Source: Apostichopus californicus (taxonomy: Eukaryota > Echinodermata > Holothuroidea > Aspidochirotida > Stichopodidae). Taken from it: a stretch of DNA of 32,528 nucleotides. Both the position numbers and the translations under genes were made by a program. The notes under the pieces were generated by a model. The model made no database searches. It worked only from the letters and a program-made list of their open reading frames with translations, and was not told the DNA's origin. This document shows positions 1 through 11,282 of the stretch, piece after piece. Positions within the stretch are counted from its first letter, which is position 1. The number at the start of each line of letters is the position of its first letter. Where the stretch lies: assembly GCA_020650975.1 (NCBI GenBank), contig JAIPMN010009696.1:1-32528 (forward strand). Direction: 5' to 3'.

Positions 1-726
1 TTGATGTTGGTAACATTGGTAACAACATTCTAACAGCAGTTGAAGTCCAAGTTTGTGTACGATCTCCATGGAACTAGGAGGGCGCTATTTCAAATCTGTG
101 CCTTAGATTTAATACATACAAAATCTCAGATTCAGTTTACATTTGGCAGGATGCTAGAGAGGGGCAGAAAAAAAAGATAATGGACTTGATTTCACGAAAA
201 TGACACAAAATTTTGATTAAGTTAGTAACTCTATATATCTTCTTCTTCTTTCGTTTTATTTTGTGTGTGTAAATATAGCTTTATTTAATGTTCCCCTGGC
301 ATAAAGGAAAATGTTCCCCCTCCCCCCAAAAAGGAACAGGGCACAGAAAGCAACATCCCCCGGACCGCATCCCATTTTTCACTGAAGTGGGACATTAGTA
401 TCATCCCTCCCCTCAAAGCCGTATGTATATATGACTCTGCACCCATCCCCACCATTTTCTAACAATGGATGCACTCCGCACCACAATTACTGGACCATTC
501 AGCTGAATCGCCAAATATAGCTAGAGTGCCAGGAAATTAAAATCATCAAGTTTTGTTTAGTATCGGTTATCATAGGCGTAGAAGTAGGGGGGGGGGGGTC
601 GCCCAACCAAATATTTTTGTGAAAATTCGGGCAAAATGATGAGAATTTTTCGTGCACCTACTGAAAGAAAAATAAATTATATGTCTTTTTCAATGGTTAA
701 ACGTATATTATTATGATCATTATTAT

Positions 727-905
727 TGTAACGACTTGCCCAAAAATTATAACCAATATGGAAGGGTTATAACACGGCAAATGATTGTTTGTACTTGGCA
801 TGCGATGTAATAACCGGTGCATGCCTATATGATATGTACATGAACATGTTGAACGCGCGCGTAGGGCGCAAACAATTTTGGTTAAATTTTCGGCAAGTCG
901 TTACA
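727..905. mobile_element. MITE-like element with TGTAACGACTTGCC terminal inverted repeats
   Basis: The left end reads TGTAACGACTTGCC and the right end is its exact reverse complement, finishing at 905. The similarity continues inward imperfectly (caaaaattataacc against the reverse complement gaaaatttaacc), giving inverted repeats of about 26 bp around a core of about 125 bp. There is no coding capacity, as expected of a non-autonomous DNA transposon. I could not identify a convincing target-site duplication, so the superfamily is unassigned. Confidence 0.65.
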
Positions 906-2105
906 GCTGCCTACCCCCCCTTAATCAAATTGGGTTAACCCATTAATTTGTCGAATTCCCAATTTGCTGATTAGCAACATATATAGGCTACAAGGAAATT
1001 TCGAAAAATTGTTTTGATATAAACCGATCGTCATTAACTTGTTAAAAGGCCACAACAACTTCGGTAAATGGACGAAATAAAGTCGATAATTAACTCAAAT
1101 GGTCGACAAGCCTGGTTTGGGAACATGAGAAAGCTTGATGTACTTACAAAGCCCAAGCTTTATTGAGAAGGGATTTTAGGGGAACAAGAGAAAATTTCAA
1201 AGATTTATGCTAAATTAAATCGGGAAAAGTCCACATAGGCGGAAGAAAACTCGTGTCGAAATCCTTCGATGAACGGTCGATATTTCGGTTGAAATAAAAC
1301 GCGAAAAAAAAACGCGAACAAAAAGTCGAAATATTAATTTACCGCTATAGCTTCCTACGGGTCGAGTTAAAATTCTGAATTAAAATGTAAACATTCCAAA
1401 GGTCCCATCTGGGCCACAGTAGCGCCTACAAAACTTCTCATCAGGGTAAGCGTCATAACCTGCCTGCATAGCCGTATATATGCGGCTCTGTCTGCCTGTC
1501 GTCCCAGCAGTTAGGCCCAGAGCCGCCTGCACAAATAGTTCCCTCCGCCAAATACTCTCTATGATGTACGAATATTGACTGTCTGTATTGATCATTCACG
1601 ATCAAAGATAACTCACGTTCCCGTTCTCTTTCCTCTCGTTTACAAGACCGCAGGTTAAAGCAGATTTTTCACACATTGAATATCCGCCATAATTAGAAGG
1701 TTTTGTCTTAATCAACCAGTTGTTTATACATATTTTTTTTTACAAATACTACGCGTATAGGCTGTATGCAACTGGCCTATAGCACACACACTGTAGTGTT
1801 ATCTCTAATGTCTTGTAATCACAGGACTGTAATTAGTACACAAGGTATAAGTCGGAACGACAACGGGATCCGCGAACCGATTGTAGTCCTAAAATGAAGT
1901 AAACTAACAACAAGCAATGAAGTAAACCAACTAACTAAAAACAAGGCGACTGTGTGTGGAAAACCGCTGGTAGTGAAATAACATTGTCGTGTTGCATTAC
2001 TTTGATCATTATTTGTAATATTCATAACAAGTTAACGATGTTAGGCTAGGCTTCGGTGCAGTTAGGAATCGGAGATATGTTTACAATCAGCTGTAACTTG
2101 TAAGA

Positions 2106-2133
2106 GTAACGTTACCGTTAGGCCTAACGTTAC
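2106..2133. repeat. Adjacent perfect palindromes (GTAACGTTAC and CGTTAGGCCTAACG)
   Basis: A 10-bp palindrome (2106-2115) directly abuts a 14-bp palindrome (2116-2129), followed by another gttac. Related palindromic strings occur at 16128-16148 (ttaggctaggccctagccta) and 19901-19912 (cctaacgttagg). No function is assigned; this is likely a repeat-family signature. Confidence 0.5.
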
Positions 2134-2924
2134 AGTATCTTGTGCAAAGTCACAGTACCTTTCAGTTCCTTCTAAGAACTCGTTTTTAAACATTCTAAAT
2201 ATGTATTGCGGTGTATGTTTCGAACACACAGTTACTTCCCTGATCAGTGGTTCTCAATAATACATTTGGCCAAGCCTCAACCAAAATTGTAATGCATAGG
2301 CCTAGGTCCAACTCCAACTTAGCTAGTTTTGAACACAATAACAGTAAGGACAACTAATATTAATTAGGCATAAGCTATTTAAATTTACTAATGTGAGATG
2401 AGCATGACATCTAGAGTCTAAGTGGCCAGTAGTAATAATGCCAGTGCCAGTAGGGCTATAACAGTAATGACTTAGTTAGAACTTGATAATTGATATGATA
2501 GGCCTTATATTGAAACTTAGTTTGGCTTACGAATGCTAACCATACAACAATTATACTACCACCATTGGAGATGCAGGACTACATGTAATATCTACAAAGA
2601 GTGGGCAGCTCTTCATACCAGGTCAAATCCATTATCAAATCCAGTGGTCAACATTATGCCTCAAAATAGGCATAGAATGCTAATTTTACCCTCATTGAAC
2701 TAGAACACAATTAAATAAAGGAATGTTAGGAAAAGTCAACGCAGGCAAGAGTAGCATTCGTTTGTTCACCCTCAGTCACAGTATACCGTAGTAGACACTT
2801 TCCGAATGAGGATGAGAATAATAACAGGATATATATGCTCACCACCATTTGTGTTCACCATGCCCATTAACCTGTCTGTATGCTGTGTGTGTTTTTGTCC
2901 CTTCTGTTACTGTTACTTGTCATT

Positions 2925-2965
2925 TAGCCTTTGAAGAAGATCCTGCTAGGATTGAAACGTCAGGC
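2925..2965 (+). mobile_element. Hammerhead-like motif at a probable retroelement 3' end
   Basis: The sequence contains TTGAAGA, a short hairpin (gatcct, gct, aggatt) and then GAAACGTC. This is the order of the hammerhead ribozyme core (CUGANGA, stem II, GAAA), with the invariant first C of the core replaced by T. Penelope-like retroelements are known to carry minimal hammerhead motifs of this shape. About 40 bp downstream lies an AATAAATAAATA tail-like tract. No reverse transcriptase or GIY-YIG sequence is visible, so at most this is a truncated copy. The reading is inferred from motif resemblance. Confidence 0.35.
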
Positions 2966-2997
2966 CAACTTACTTTTACACAGGATATAAACGCAAT

Positions 2998-3092
2998 AGT
3001 TTTATAATAATTATTTAATAATATTTATTTATTAAATAAATAAATAAATAAATAAATAAGTAATAATAATAATTATTTAATAATAATTTACA
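2998..3092. repeat. AT-rich microsatellite and hairpin
   Basis: The tract consists of TAATAATTATTTAATAAT arms around (AAATA/AATAAAT)n. The left arm (ataataattatttaataat) pairs with the right arm (taataataattatttaataat), so the stretch can fold into an almost continuous A/T hairpin. Confidence 0.7.
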
Positions 3093-3647
3093 GAATAACT
3101 GTACAGTTACTGCAATTACTGTAAAGTTACTATTAAAGTTAATGAACAATGAAATGCACAATTATTGAAAGAATTTCATTCAAGAGGTAGGGAGAAAGAT
3201 TAGCAGGATGCAGTAACAATTTCAAGATGAAAAGTATAAAAGAATTCATGCAAAATATAACATGTGGTATTTTGTTTTGAGATAATAAGTCCTAACAAAA
3301 TTGGGGCTTAAATGAACTTAATGATCTATTTCATTGCTAATTCAGTGTCCCATCTGGGCCAATTGTAGTTGAGTATCCAAAAAATGATAAATTTGTAGGG
3401 CCCAAAGTTTAAAGGGATAGGGGTGGCCAAAACATTCTTATACTGCAAGTTGATGTCATGGAAAATTAATTTCAAAGGAAGTAAATTTCTGTTTTGGAAG
3501 AGTCATTATAAAATGCAATGCAATATGTGCCAAAATTTGGTTTACCTGTTCCTAAAGGCTGCTTGAATATCATCTAACAATAGGTCTGCTTGCCAATTCA
3601 ACAGTATTGAACACTGAGTAAATATCATAAACATTTCACTTAAAAGG

Positions 3648-3952
3648 ATGGCCTTTTGACCTTCAGATTAAAAGCTGCCATTCTGGTTAACAGGTTTATT
3701 TGATTACTGATTGGAAGGTGCAAGAACCCTGTGATACTATTTCTATTAAAATGTTATATTTCAGAGGTCATAGCAAGTTAACAAGTAAGCCATTTGGCTT
3801 AATGGCAACCTTCTTCTGACCTCCAGATTAAAGCCTGCCTGATAAACAGAATAAATCAAACAGTGTAATTTGGTGAATTGGAATTTGCAAGAGTGCAAAA
3901 ATACTGTCTCTATTAATATCATACTGTTCAGAGGTCATAACAAAATTTGTAA
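3648..3952. repeat. Two degenerate units of an interspersed repeat, period about 160-167 bp
   Basis: Unit 1 has gaccttcagatta at 3658-3670 and tcagaggtcatagcaa at 3761. Unit 2 has gacctccagatta at 3818-3830 and tcagaggtcataacaa at 3928. Order and spacing are preserved, so this is a diverged tandem duplication of one repeat unit. Confidence 0.6.
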
Positions 3953-4018
3953 CATTTAAGTATCTGTAAATCAAGTCCATCTGTTGTTATCAGTAATTAT
4001 CCATTTTTTTACCAACAG

Positions 4019-4079
4019 CTTCTACAAGGAACCAGTAACTTTACAATAGAATGAATTCTTTGGGCTCCTGACATACGCC
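4019..4079 (+). promoter_or_regulatory. 5'UTR segment with a short upstream ORF (4051-4071)
   Basis: A strong acceptor (tttttttaccaacag) ends at 4018, so the exon carrying the start codon probably begins at 4019, with a non-coding exon further upstream. Inside the leader, ATG at 4051 opens a six-codon reading frame ending in TGA at 4069-4071, nine bases before the main ATG at 4080. An upstream ORF placed this close could lower translation of the main frame. Both the splice site and the regulatory effect are inferred. Confidence 0.45.
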
Positions 4080-4872
4080 ATGCCTATGTTTCGGTTTCAT
4101 AAAAATCATGGAGTCAACGTGAAACTTTTACATGACCGCCAAGTAGCCCGACGCTCAAACAGCTTCGCCAATGCAATAACCTTCAGCCAGACCAAACTGC
4201 AGCCAGGTGAAATATTTATGGTAGAAATTGAGGAACAGGAATTTGGATGGAGCGGACATTTGCGATGTGGACTGACACAGCACCGACCATCTCGAATGGT
4301 ACCGATTAGAGTCGGGAGCACCATGTATGACGGGGTGCCCCAGCTGATCGAATTCTCATCGGAGAGTCAGCAAACTCAGGATGAAAGGTATATTCCTATA
4401 CCACAGTATTCAATGCCGGATTTAACTAATTTAGGAAAAGCATGGATATTCGCTGTAACCAAATACCGCAATAAAGAACAGAGTCCGCCCGGCAGATCTG
4501 AAGGCACCGGTGAATCCGACGCCTTCATCGAAAGATGCGGTAACGTGGTTCGGATCGGAAGGAATGTTCTCCCTTTGCATTTCCTAGTGAGCCCAGACTT
4601 AATACCGATTGTGGTGGATTGCAATAGTAGTGACGATGAGCTTGCCAGTCAGAAAATGTTTGCCACCTCTGTCGGTAGTAGAATTGGTGTCACATATGAT
4701 ATAAGAGACAACCAAGAAACAATGGAGAAGGAATGCTTCATGCATCTTCTCATCAACGGTGAAGATCAAGGAGCGACCAGGATGGATGGCGCTGAAATAG
4801 ATCAACCATTTTACGCTACGGTAGACGTCTACGGCACATCGAAACAAGTCAGGATAGTGCAAGTTAACCATT
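4080..4872 (+). CDS. NEURL2: NEURL2-like coding exon 1 (NHR domain)
   Basis: ATG at 4080 is followed two codons later by the conserved FRFHKNHG start of the NHR domain, so this start leaves almost no N-terminal extension. Open sequence continues to 4872, where CATT|gtaagt provides a consensus donor. The exon ends one base into a codon. The frame stays open into the intron as far as 4988, but that extension (NHCKYYCIFIIHV...) has no family resemblance and is read as intron. Confidence 0.92.
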
Positions 4873-6043
4873 GTAAGTACTACTGTATATTCATCATTCA
4901 TGTGAAAACTGTTAACATCAAAACTTCTAGTTGTACCGTTGCATTGATTGGACACCAAAAGTATATTAGGGACCATTGCCAAATCTAATCGCCATCATGA
5001 CGGCGTGTGAGCGTCTGTTGTCTATTCTTTGAAATCAGTAAAGAATGAGTATGGCTCTACTGGCTCTCTCTCCATAATATGCAAGTGGGCAGAGCTTGTG
5101 TCTGCAGTTTAGAGTGCTTCCACAGTCAGCAGTGCTCGCTAGCATCCTTTTGTTAGGATTACAAGGCCTTGCTGATTTAGGCTTTGCGGTTATCGATTGA
5201 GTAGTTGGCTCTTTGGACCAGCGTTAATAAAAAATCTAAAAAATCACGCCAATCTGAACAGTACGTTAATGCACCATATGGCTGGAACCATTCAGAATTG
5301 AATAGGCCAGGCATAGTCGGATCAATGTCACGGTTACATGAGATTAGACTTGGCAATAGTCCCCTAACTGATGTAAATTAATAGCAATTGTTAATTTAAA
5401 GATCAAGTCTATTCACAAGTATGTATGTACGTACGATTCAATGCAAGAAGCAGGTTATCAACTCTACCCAAACATAACAGTTTTGAAAGTAAGTGTGGAG
5501 AAGAGAGGTCCCTGAAAAGAGAGGGCACAAACTTTGGTGGGACTGGGAGAAGAATGGTGAAAAGAGATTTAAGAATAGCAATGATCCATTTCCAACTGTG
5601 TGTCTGTCAACATGGATTTAAGATCGGATATACATTTTCCAACACAAACATGAAAGGTTTACAGCCAGGATTTAAATGATGACCTACTATGCATGCATTT
5701 TCTTCGAAAGATATATAGTAGAGCCTCTGACTAATTTATATACATTAAGTCTTCATTTCCAACTTACAGTGGCTAACCATTGGTTGACAATCCCATTGAA
5801 ACAAGATTACAGGAGGGCTCAAAGTCACTCTAATTGGATGAAGTAAAGGCCCAAATTTTTTTTTCAAATGGTTTCAATTTTAATTGTGGTGACCTTAGGA
5901 ACAACATTTCACTTGTTTTTTCAGTACCTTCTCTGCAAGAAAGCTGTCGTGTAGCTCTCAGAGCTCAAATACCAGACAAGGAAATCAACAGTCTTCCTCT
6001 GCCATCCAGATTAAAAAGATATCTCCGATATGAGAAGCCGTGA
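4080..6043 (+). CDS. NEURL2: Neuralized-like protein 2 (NHR domain plus SOCS box), two coding exons
   Basis: The gene joins exon 4080-4872 to exon 5925-6043 and encodes about 303 residues (human NEURL2 is about 285). An NHR domain fills most of the first exon: FHKNHG near residue 6, an 'A.R..SFA..ITFS' strand, then PGEIFMVEIEE and WSGHLRCGLT near residues 42-67. The middle contains a NEURL2-like YSMPDLTNLGKAWIFAVT block, and the first exon ends with LLINGEDQG and a YATVDVYG...VRIVQV strand. The second exon is a SOCS box with a BC-box (SLQESCRVAL) and an LPLP Cul5 box. By family knowledge such proteins bind substrates through NHR and recruit Elongin B/C and Cullin-5 for ubiquitination; vertebrate NEURL2 (Ozz) acts in muscle. 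The substrate in this organism is unknown. Confidence 0.92.
4873..5924 (+). other. Intron of the NEURL2-like gene
   Basis: This 1052-bp intron starts with gtaagt and ends with acttgttttttcag. It includes open frames of modest length (for example 5425-5679) that have no recognisable domain and no homology I can see. No RNA gene was recognised inside it. Confidence 0.85.
5925..6043 (+). CDS. NEURL2: NEURL2-like coding exon 2 (SOCS box)
   Basis: After the acceptor ttttttcag, the first two bases complete a Leu codon and give LPSLQESC, which aligns with the LPSLQTLC of vertebrate NEURL2. The BC-box pattern S-L-x3-C-x3-L is complete, and SLPLPSRLKRYL fits the Cul5-box pattern. TGA is at 6041-6043. 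The phase matches exon 1 exactly (1 + 2 bases). Confidence 0.92.
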
Positions 6044-9000
6044 TGGAGTCTCTTAGACTGTTATAACTTAAAACATGCTCAAGTAATAGTGTGATGTGGT
6101 ATGCTCTGGACCAGTCCCTATCTACATGTATATACTTACTATCTAGTCTAGTTGTAAGTTATTTGCCTCATAGCCATGAACTGGAGTTTCAGAGTACAAA
6201 CACATCTACTTCCTGAGGGCTTCATCTAGAAAATATAGCATACAGGTAATAAATGTATGACATGCACAGTACGACCTTACCATTTTGCTTCTAAGCACTA
6301 TGCATATCATCAAATTTCTCAAACGGAATGGAAACCCCTTCTGTAGATCCTGGCCCACAGAGGCCATAGCACTTCAGCCCCCCCCCCCCAACCCATAAAG
6401 AAGATGGCTGTTGCAACCCTGCTGAAGTTCGCTGTTCGCATGTCATCCATCAAAGCAACATCACTTCACAGAAAAGCCTTTTTGGACCTTACACATTGAA
6501 TATGTTGTTTGGTCTATACCTACAGTATATTTGATATTTCACTTGTAAGTTCACTTGCAATAAAGCAAATGGACTTGTGACATTTATTTACAGTGATAAA
6601 CTCAATGATTTGTGACTTGACTTGATAAAAACAAACATTTGACTTGTAACTTGACACAGAATGACTGACAGATGGATATGGCATTCTACATTTTTTACCT
6701 CAACTCATGATTAAACTAGTTTGACTTGAGTAAAGCAAATATTTTGAAATCAGAGCAGCTAACCCCTAACTTTACCTTTAAGCATGTAGACCTGGTTATT
6801 GATAACAGATAAGCCTACACTAGACCCCATTCTAGTAAGAAATGCTACATTGGCTTCATATGGATTGTACATTGAAAGTTACTTTTTTGAGTGAGTCTAG
6901 TTTCTAGGGTGGAATACTGGAGTGTAATGGTGATGTACCAAAATACAACCAGCTGTTTTGCTATAAGCTCATGGATGTCTATTGCCCTGGAATCTTCAAC
7001 TGGATTTTTGAATTGTACTACTGTATTCAGACAACAGTACGATGTGGTCAAAAATTACTTTTTTTGACAATGGAAGGTGTATCTGTTCCATTAAATGACT
7101 ACTGCATATATATCCTGTATGCACCAAAAGTACATTACAAAGTTAACATTCTCATATGTTCATGAAATACTGTACATAACATATGTTTGAAAAAGTGGGT
7201 TAGGGGAGTCATGTGAGTTCATTAAAAATTAATTGATTTTCCTCCCACTTCTTGAGGAATGGAAAATGATCATCATGCCATACTCTGTATTCCAACCAAT
7301 TTGATAAATGTATATTCCTGGAATTTTTCTATTTAAATGTCATTCTTTGAGAGAGTTTTAGATCTGTGTCCCTGTGTGGCTGATTTTTTTCAGGTGAAGT
7401 CATAATATAGACCTTCAAACATTTGAGCAAGTTAGAAATCCAAAAGTATTGCTTCTTATTTCATGGTACTGTAAGTTGAGGCAATATGCTAAATGTGCTA
7501 TGTACAGTATGAGGCAGATAGACTTTCAATGAATTTCCATGCTAGTAAGCGATTGTCCTTTTTGCTTCACTTTATTCTCCCTTTAAAGTGCAGCTTCGGA
7601 TTCAAAATCAGTGAAAGAGACCACCAGTGACAAGAGAAGAGTTTGATTGCTGTTAAATATTGATTCCATGGGGTTCACCCAAGTGAGGATGATATAAGGG
7701 GTCTAATTTTGTGGGTGCTAATTTATAGTTCAATAAACATTGCAGAGGTAGTAGGTCTTCTTTTCAGCAGAAACTCTCCTGAACTGAAAAAGGAACATTT
7801 GAAACTTACCGTAAGTTACAATCAGGGTATTCTGTCAGTAAATATGACTACTATATTGAAATTACAAGTCCCATGGTGTAAAACCAAAATGTTAGAGTAT
7901 TGTAAGAATGTAGAAAGGAAGCATATTTATTAAATACTGACAAAGCAGGCCTGTTGCTTTGTATGTGCTTTCCATAAACTGTATGGCATGGAAGTCATGC
8001 AACAATAAATATTTTCTGGAAAGTATTGTGATCTCCATTTTCTCCTTTTTGTGTTCTTTTATGGCTCTTCTACTTAAATAAGAAACACACATATATTTTT
8101 GATTTTCTTTTACAAGTGTAAGAAGAGCCATATTAATTCCTGTATACCATTCATACTTTAAGTCATTCACTATGTTGCTTAAGTCACATCAAGTTATGTA
8201 CAGTATAGAATCGCCAGCATGATGAATTTCAAATAAGGAATATAAACTGGTCATCAAGGATATGTTTTTCTCTTCCCACTTGAATCTCCCATTGCTTATT
8301 CTCATTTCAAATTGAAGTCAGTTCACATCACAACAAAAGAAAAACACATTTGACTTAATTTCAGTTTACTTTATTCAAATCGATCACAATATTTGATCAC
8401 ATTAGCTATTTGTATCATTTCACATCTGACCATCTTTGGATAGCCATCATCTAAGATTCACTAAATGAGGAAAAGAAATAAAAGCTAATATATTAGCCTG
8501 AAAGGGATTCCCATACCTTTCTTGTGAAACTGGTGTGAAGAACAGTATATGACCTCACTGGCTCATGAACTTCCAATTCCATCATAGTTATTATACCATA
8601 TCATCTAATTCATGCTGAACAGATCCAGTGTGGACAAAATTATTGTTTTCAATGTTGAATTAAAAACAAAATCTTTTTTTTTTAGTGGTCTGAGTATTAT
8701 TCAGTGGCTCGGTCACACAATCCTAAGTAGCTGGCAATTCCTGACATGGGAGCAAGTAATAAGAGCTTACATATTTCATGCAGAGTAATGACTGTCCAAC
8801 TTCCCTGGTTTCATCTGAACCCCAATCTTCATAATATACTTGTCCCTATTTGCTACAAAAAAAATGAATATTATTTCTCTGTTTGAACAATAATTGGTAA
8901 AGTGAAAGCAGAAATAAAAGCCACATTTGTAAACATCACAAATTTACAACTATCACCTCTTTGTATTCATCATATGAATTTTGGCAAAGTTGGCAGTCCT

Positions 9001-11282
9001 TCAAAAAGAAGAACTATTGGCTGTTAACAAGCCTTTCTCTGAAAAATAGTTAACATGTTACAGTCTACTGTATGTCACTTGAAATATGTATCATGTCATG
9101 TATAACATAACACAAATTGAAAAAAGCATAGCAATTGAAAAGATGCCAAATATTTCCTTCACCTAAAATGAGTATAATATTCTGGAAAACTTAAAATCTA
9201 CAAAAATTTCATGTACCAAAACCAACTCCTCCACTTGCTTTTGGATGAACCAAATGGCTGTAGTTGTGTAACATCAATGTCATCAATATTCTGAACTTTT
9301 TCGTTTCCTTTCAGCAGGAATCTTGTCCAAAAGACACAAATGCATGGATGATATCAAAATCAAACCATATTACAATTACCCCTTTATTTAATATTGGATA
9401 TATCAGAAATAAAACCCAGCAAAAACAAAGAACAAAGAGATGGGATAACACATTACATGATTGGTTTGTATAGTACATGCAAAACATACAGACAAATGAA
9501 GAAAAGTAAACATAAGCAAGGCAAATTTATCCTGTTCTAAGTATAGTAAGGTAACTTAAGCAAATGATTATTTCCATACAAATGCAACTTAAAAGCGCCA
9601 TATATAAACTTGTTTTCATGTATAACATAATAATTGTTCCAGCTTTTGTGAGGATGAAATAAAGCATGTTTCATACAACAAAATTGAAAGAAAAACAGGA
9701 AAGGAATTAATTGATATATAACACTATATACAGGAGCAAATCGAACTTGGATCAAACATACAAAGAAAAGTGTCATAATGTTTATTCTTTTCAATAACAA
9801 ATCTAATTTAGAACACCAAGTTGTCTTTGTTTTAAACATTCCGTAGAACAAACCATAATGAATAAAAAACTAACAGGTTTCATAGTACATATAGTAACTG
9901 ATGACAGTTTTACATAATGTGTACCATAGATAAACTATAATACCAAATAAAGTGATGGATTTATTTGACATTTCTGGTTAAAACCAATATCCAATAATTT
10001 TAAAATTTAATCTCAACATATATCTTGGTAAGTTAAAGTCTGCCATTACCAATTCCTATTGAAATATACTGTATACAACGAGATATTCCCCATCAAGAAG
10101 GCATCACACTTGTTCTGTTTCTCTTTTCATAAGATTATCAGCTGTATATGTGAGGCAACATATAACAGACTATTCTCATCGTACAATGAGGGAATTCATC
10201 TCTGAAATAAGCTTGATAACAAACACTTTGACTGTTTTGTACTACTTGATACTTTAAATAGTTGGATTCACAGCTAATCACTCATATCACTTTGCAGATT
10301 GAAGCTCTGAATACATCCCACTTGCCCTCCCAATTTGAAAGAAAAATATCATAAAATGTAAGAAAAGTAACAGGCACGATGGCAATTTGTTGGATAGTTA
10401 CATGACTAGCTATCTTCATTAGTTTTGCCATTGTGAGAACAGTACCACAGTATGAATATCTAAAAACTGATAGCTTTTAACCTTTTATAATACATAAGTT
10501 GTCTTTTGACAGCTTTCCAGACTGTTAACTATGTCTACAATATACATGCTGTAATAACAATTGAAGATATATATTGCAATATTTGAAATGATGGGCTGTG
10601 ATGCTCACACAGTTTTACTTTTTACAACATTGCATATGGATCACATAATGCTGAAAAGTAGATGCCACTGTCTACAGGGCCAAGTTACAGGATAGTAATT
10701 TTTTTAAGTTTCACTACAAACTATTTCAACTTTCCATGCACCCTCTCTCAGATATGTGTATTCTCATCTTGCTTACTTTCAAATTGAAATTAAACTTATG
10801 CTTTAGAATCTCACAGTGTATCACTTCAGTTCCTTCAACTAGAAGGGAAAATGACAGCACTGCATGTTTGTTTAACATCAACTAAGAATTGCAGAACCTA
10901 TTTTGTTAGAAGGCTGAACATTAAAGGAATTGCAATGAGTATCTTACAAAGAAACTATATGTGTACTGCATGAACTTTCTGCCAAAAAAAAGAAACAATA
11001 GGACAATTTGGAAAGAAAAATGAAAAAAAAACAACCCAAAAAACAAAGAAGAATATGTTCATTGAACACTTTTTTATCTTTTTCACTTTAAACCATTTCC
11101 AAATTACACATTGTTCAACATAACCATTTCATGTTTTTTCATTTCTGATCAGCTTTAGCAATCACTGTGCTAGATCACCTGGATTTGAGTTCACCTGATT
11201 GAAGCTTCTATATTTCCACATAAATGTATGATTTTTGCTGCTACAGCCCCAACAGAGCATAGAACACAGGAACACTATCATC
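6044..11282. other. Convergent intergenic region holding the 3'UTRs of both genes
   Basis: No protein-coding exon or RNA gene was recognised in this 5.2 kb between the two convergent stop codons. Open frames present (for example 7892-8170 and 9537-9851 on the minus strand) are AT-driven, cysteine- and phenylalanine-rich and unlike known domains. Minus-strand AATAAA hexamers for the CYLD-like transcript occur at 9960-9965 and 9781-9786, among others, and I cannot choose between them. A C-run lies at about 6379-6389. Confidence 0.6.
6248..6253 (+). terminator. Candidate polyadenylation signal AATAAA for the NEURL2-like gene
   Basis: AATAAA lies 205 bases after the stop codon. A second AATAAA at 6559-6564, followed by a GT-rich stretch, is an alternative. 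In AT-rich DNA such hexamers arise by chance, so neither is certain. Confidence 0.35.

Larger units (their letters stand above)
1..4018. other. Upstream intergenic or 5' non-coding region of the NEURL2-like gene
   Basis: I see no recognisable protein-coding exon here. The stretch is AT-rich, with homopolymer G/C runs (for example near 586-597), short palindromes, a MITE-like element at 727-905, a retroelement-end-like motif near 2925-2965, an AT microsatellite at about 3000-3090, and a two-unit degenerate repeat at about 3648-3950. A locally GC-richer patch at about 1390-1560 is open on the minus strand but resembles no protein I know. The pyrimidine-rich acceptor at about 4005-4018 implies that a non-coding first exon and the promoter of the plus-strand gene lie somewhere in this stretch; I could not place them. 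Confidence 0.6.

Noticed and set aside
1380..1620. Minus-strand open frame in a GC-richer patch, ending CRRYCGPDGTFGMFTF
   Set aside because: No family resemblance, no supporting splice sites in a gene context, and no neighbour on that strand; it could be transposon debris. Not enough to call a gene.
3010..3062. Possible CRISPR-like or satellite array
   Set aside because: It is a simple AAATA microsatellite with no unique spacers.
4599..4982. Minus-strand open frame of 127 codons overlapping the NEURL2-like exon
   Set aside because: It is antisense to a well-supported NHR domain exon and has no domain of its own.
9537..9851. Minus-strand open frame of about 104 codons in the intergenic region
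   Set aside because: Phe/Tyr/His-rich composition typical of chance frames in AT-rich DNA; it lies where the 3'UTR of the CYLD-like gene is expected.
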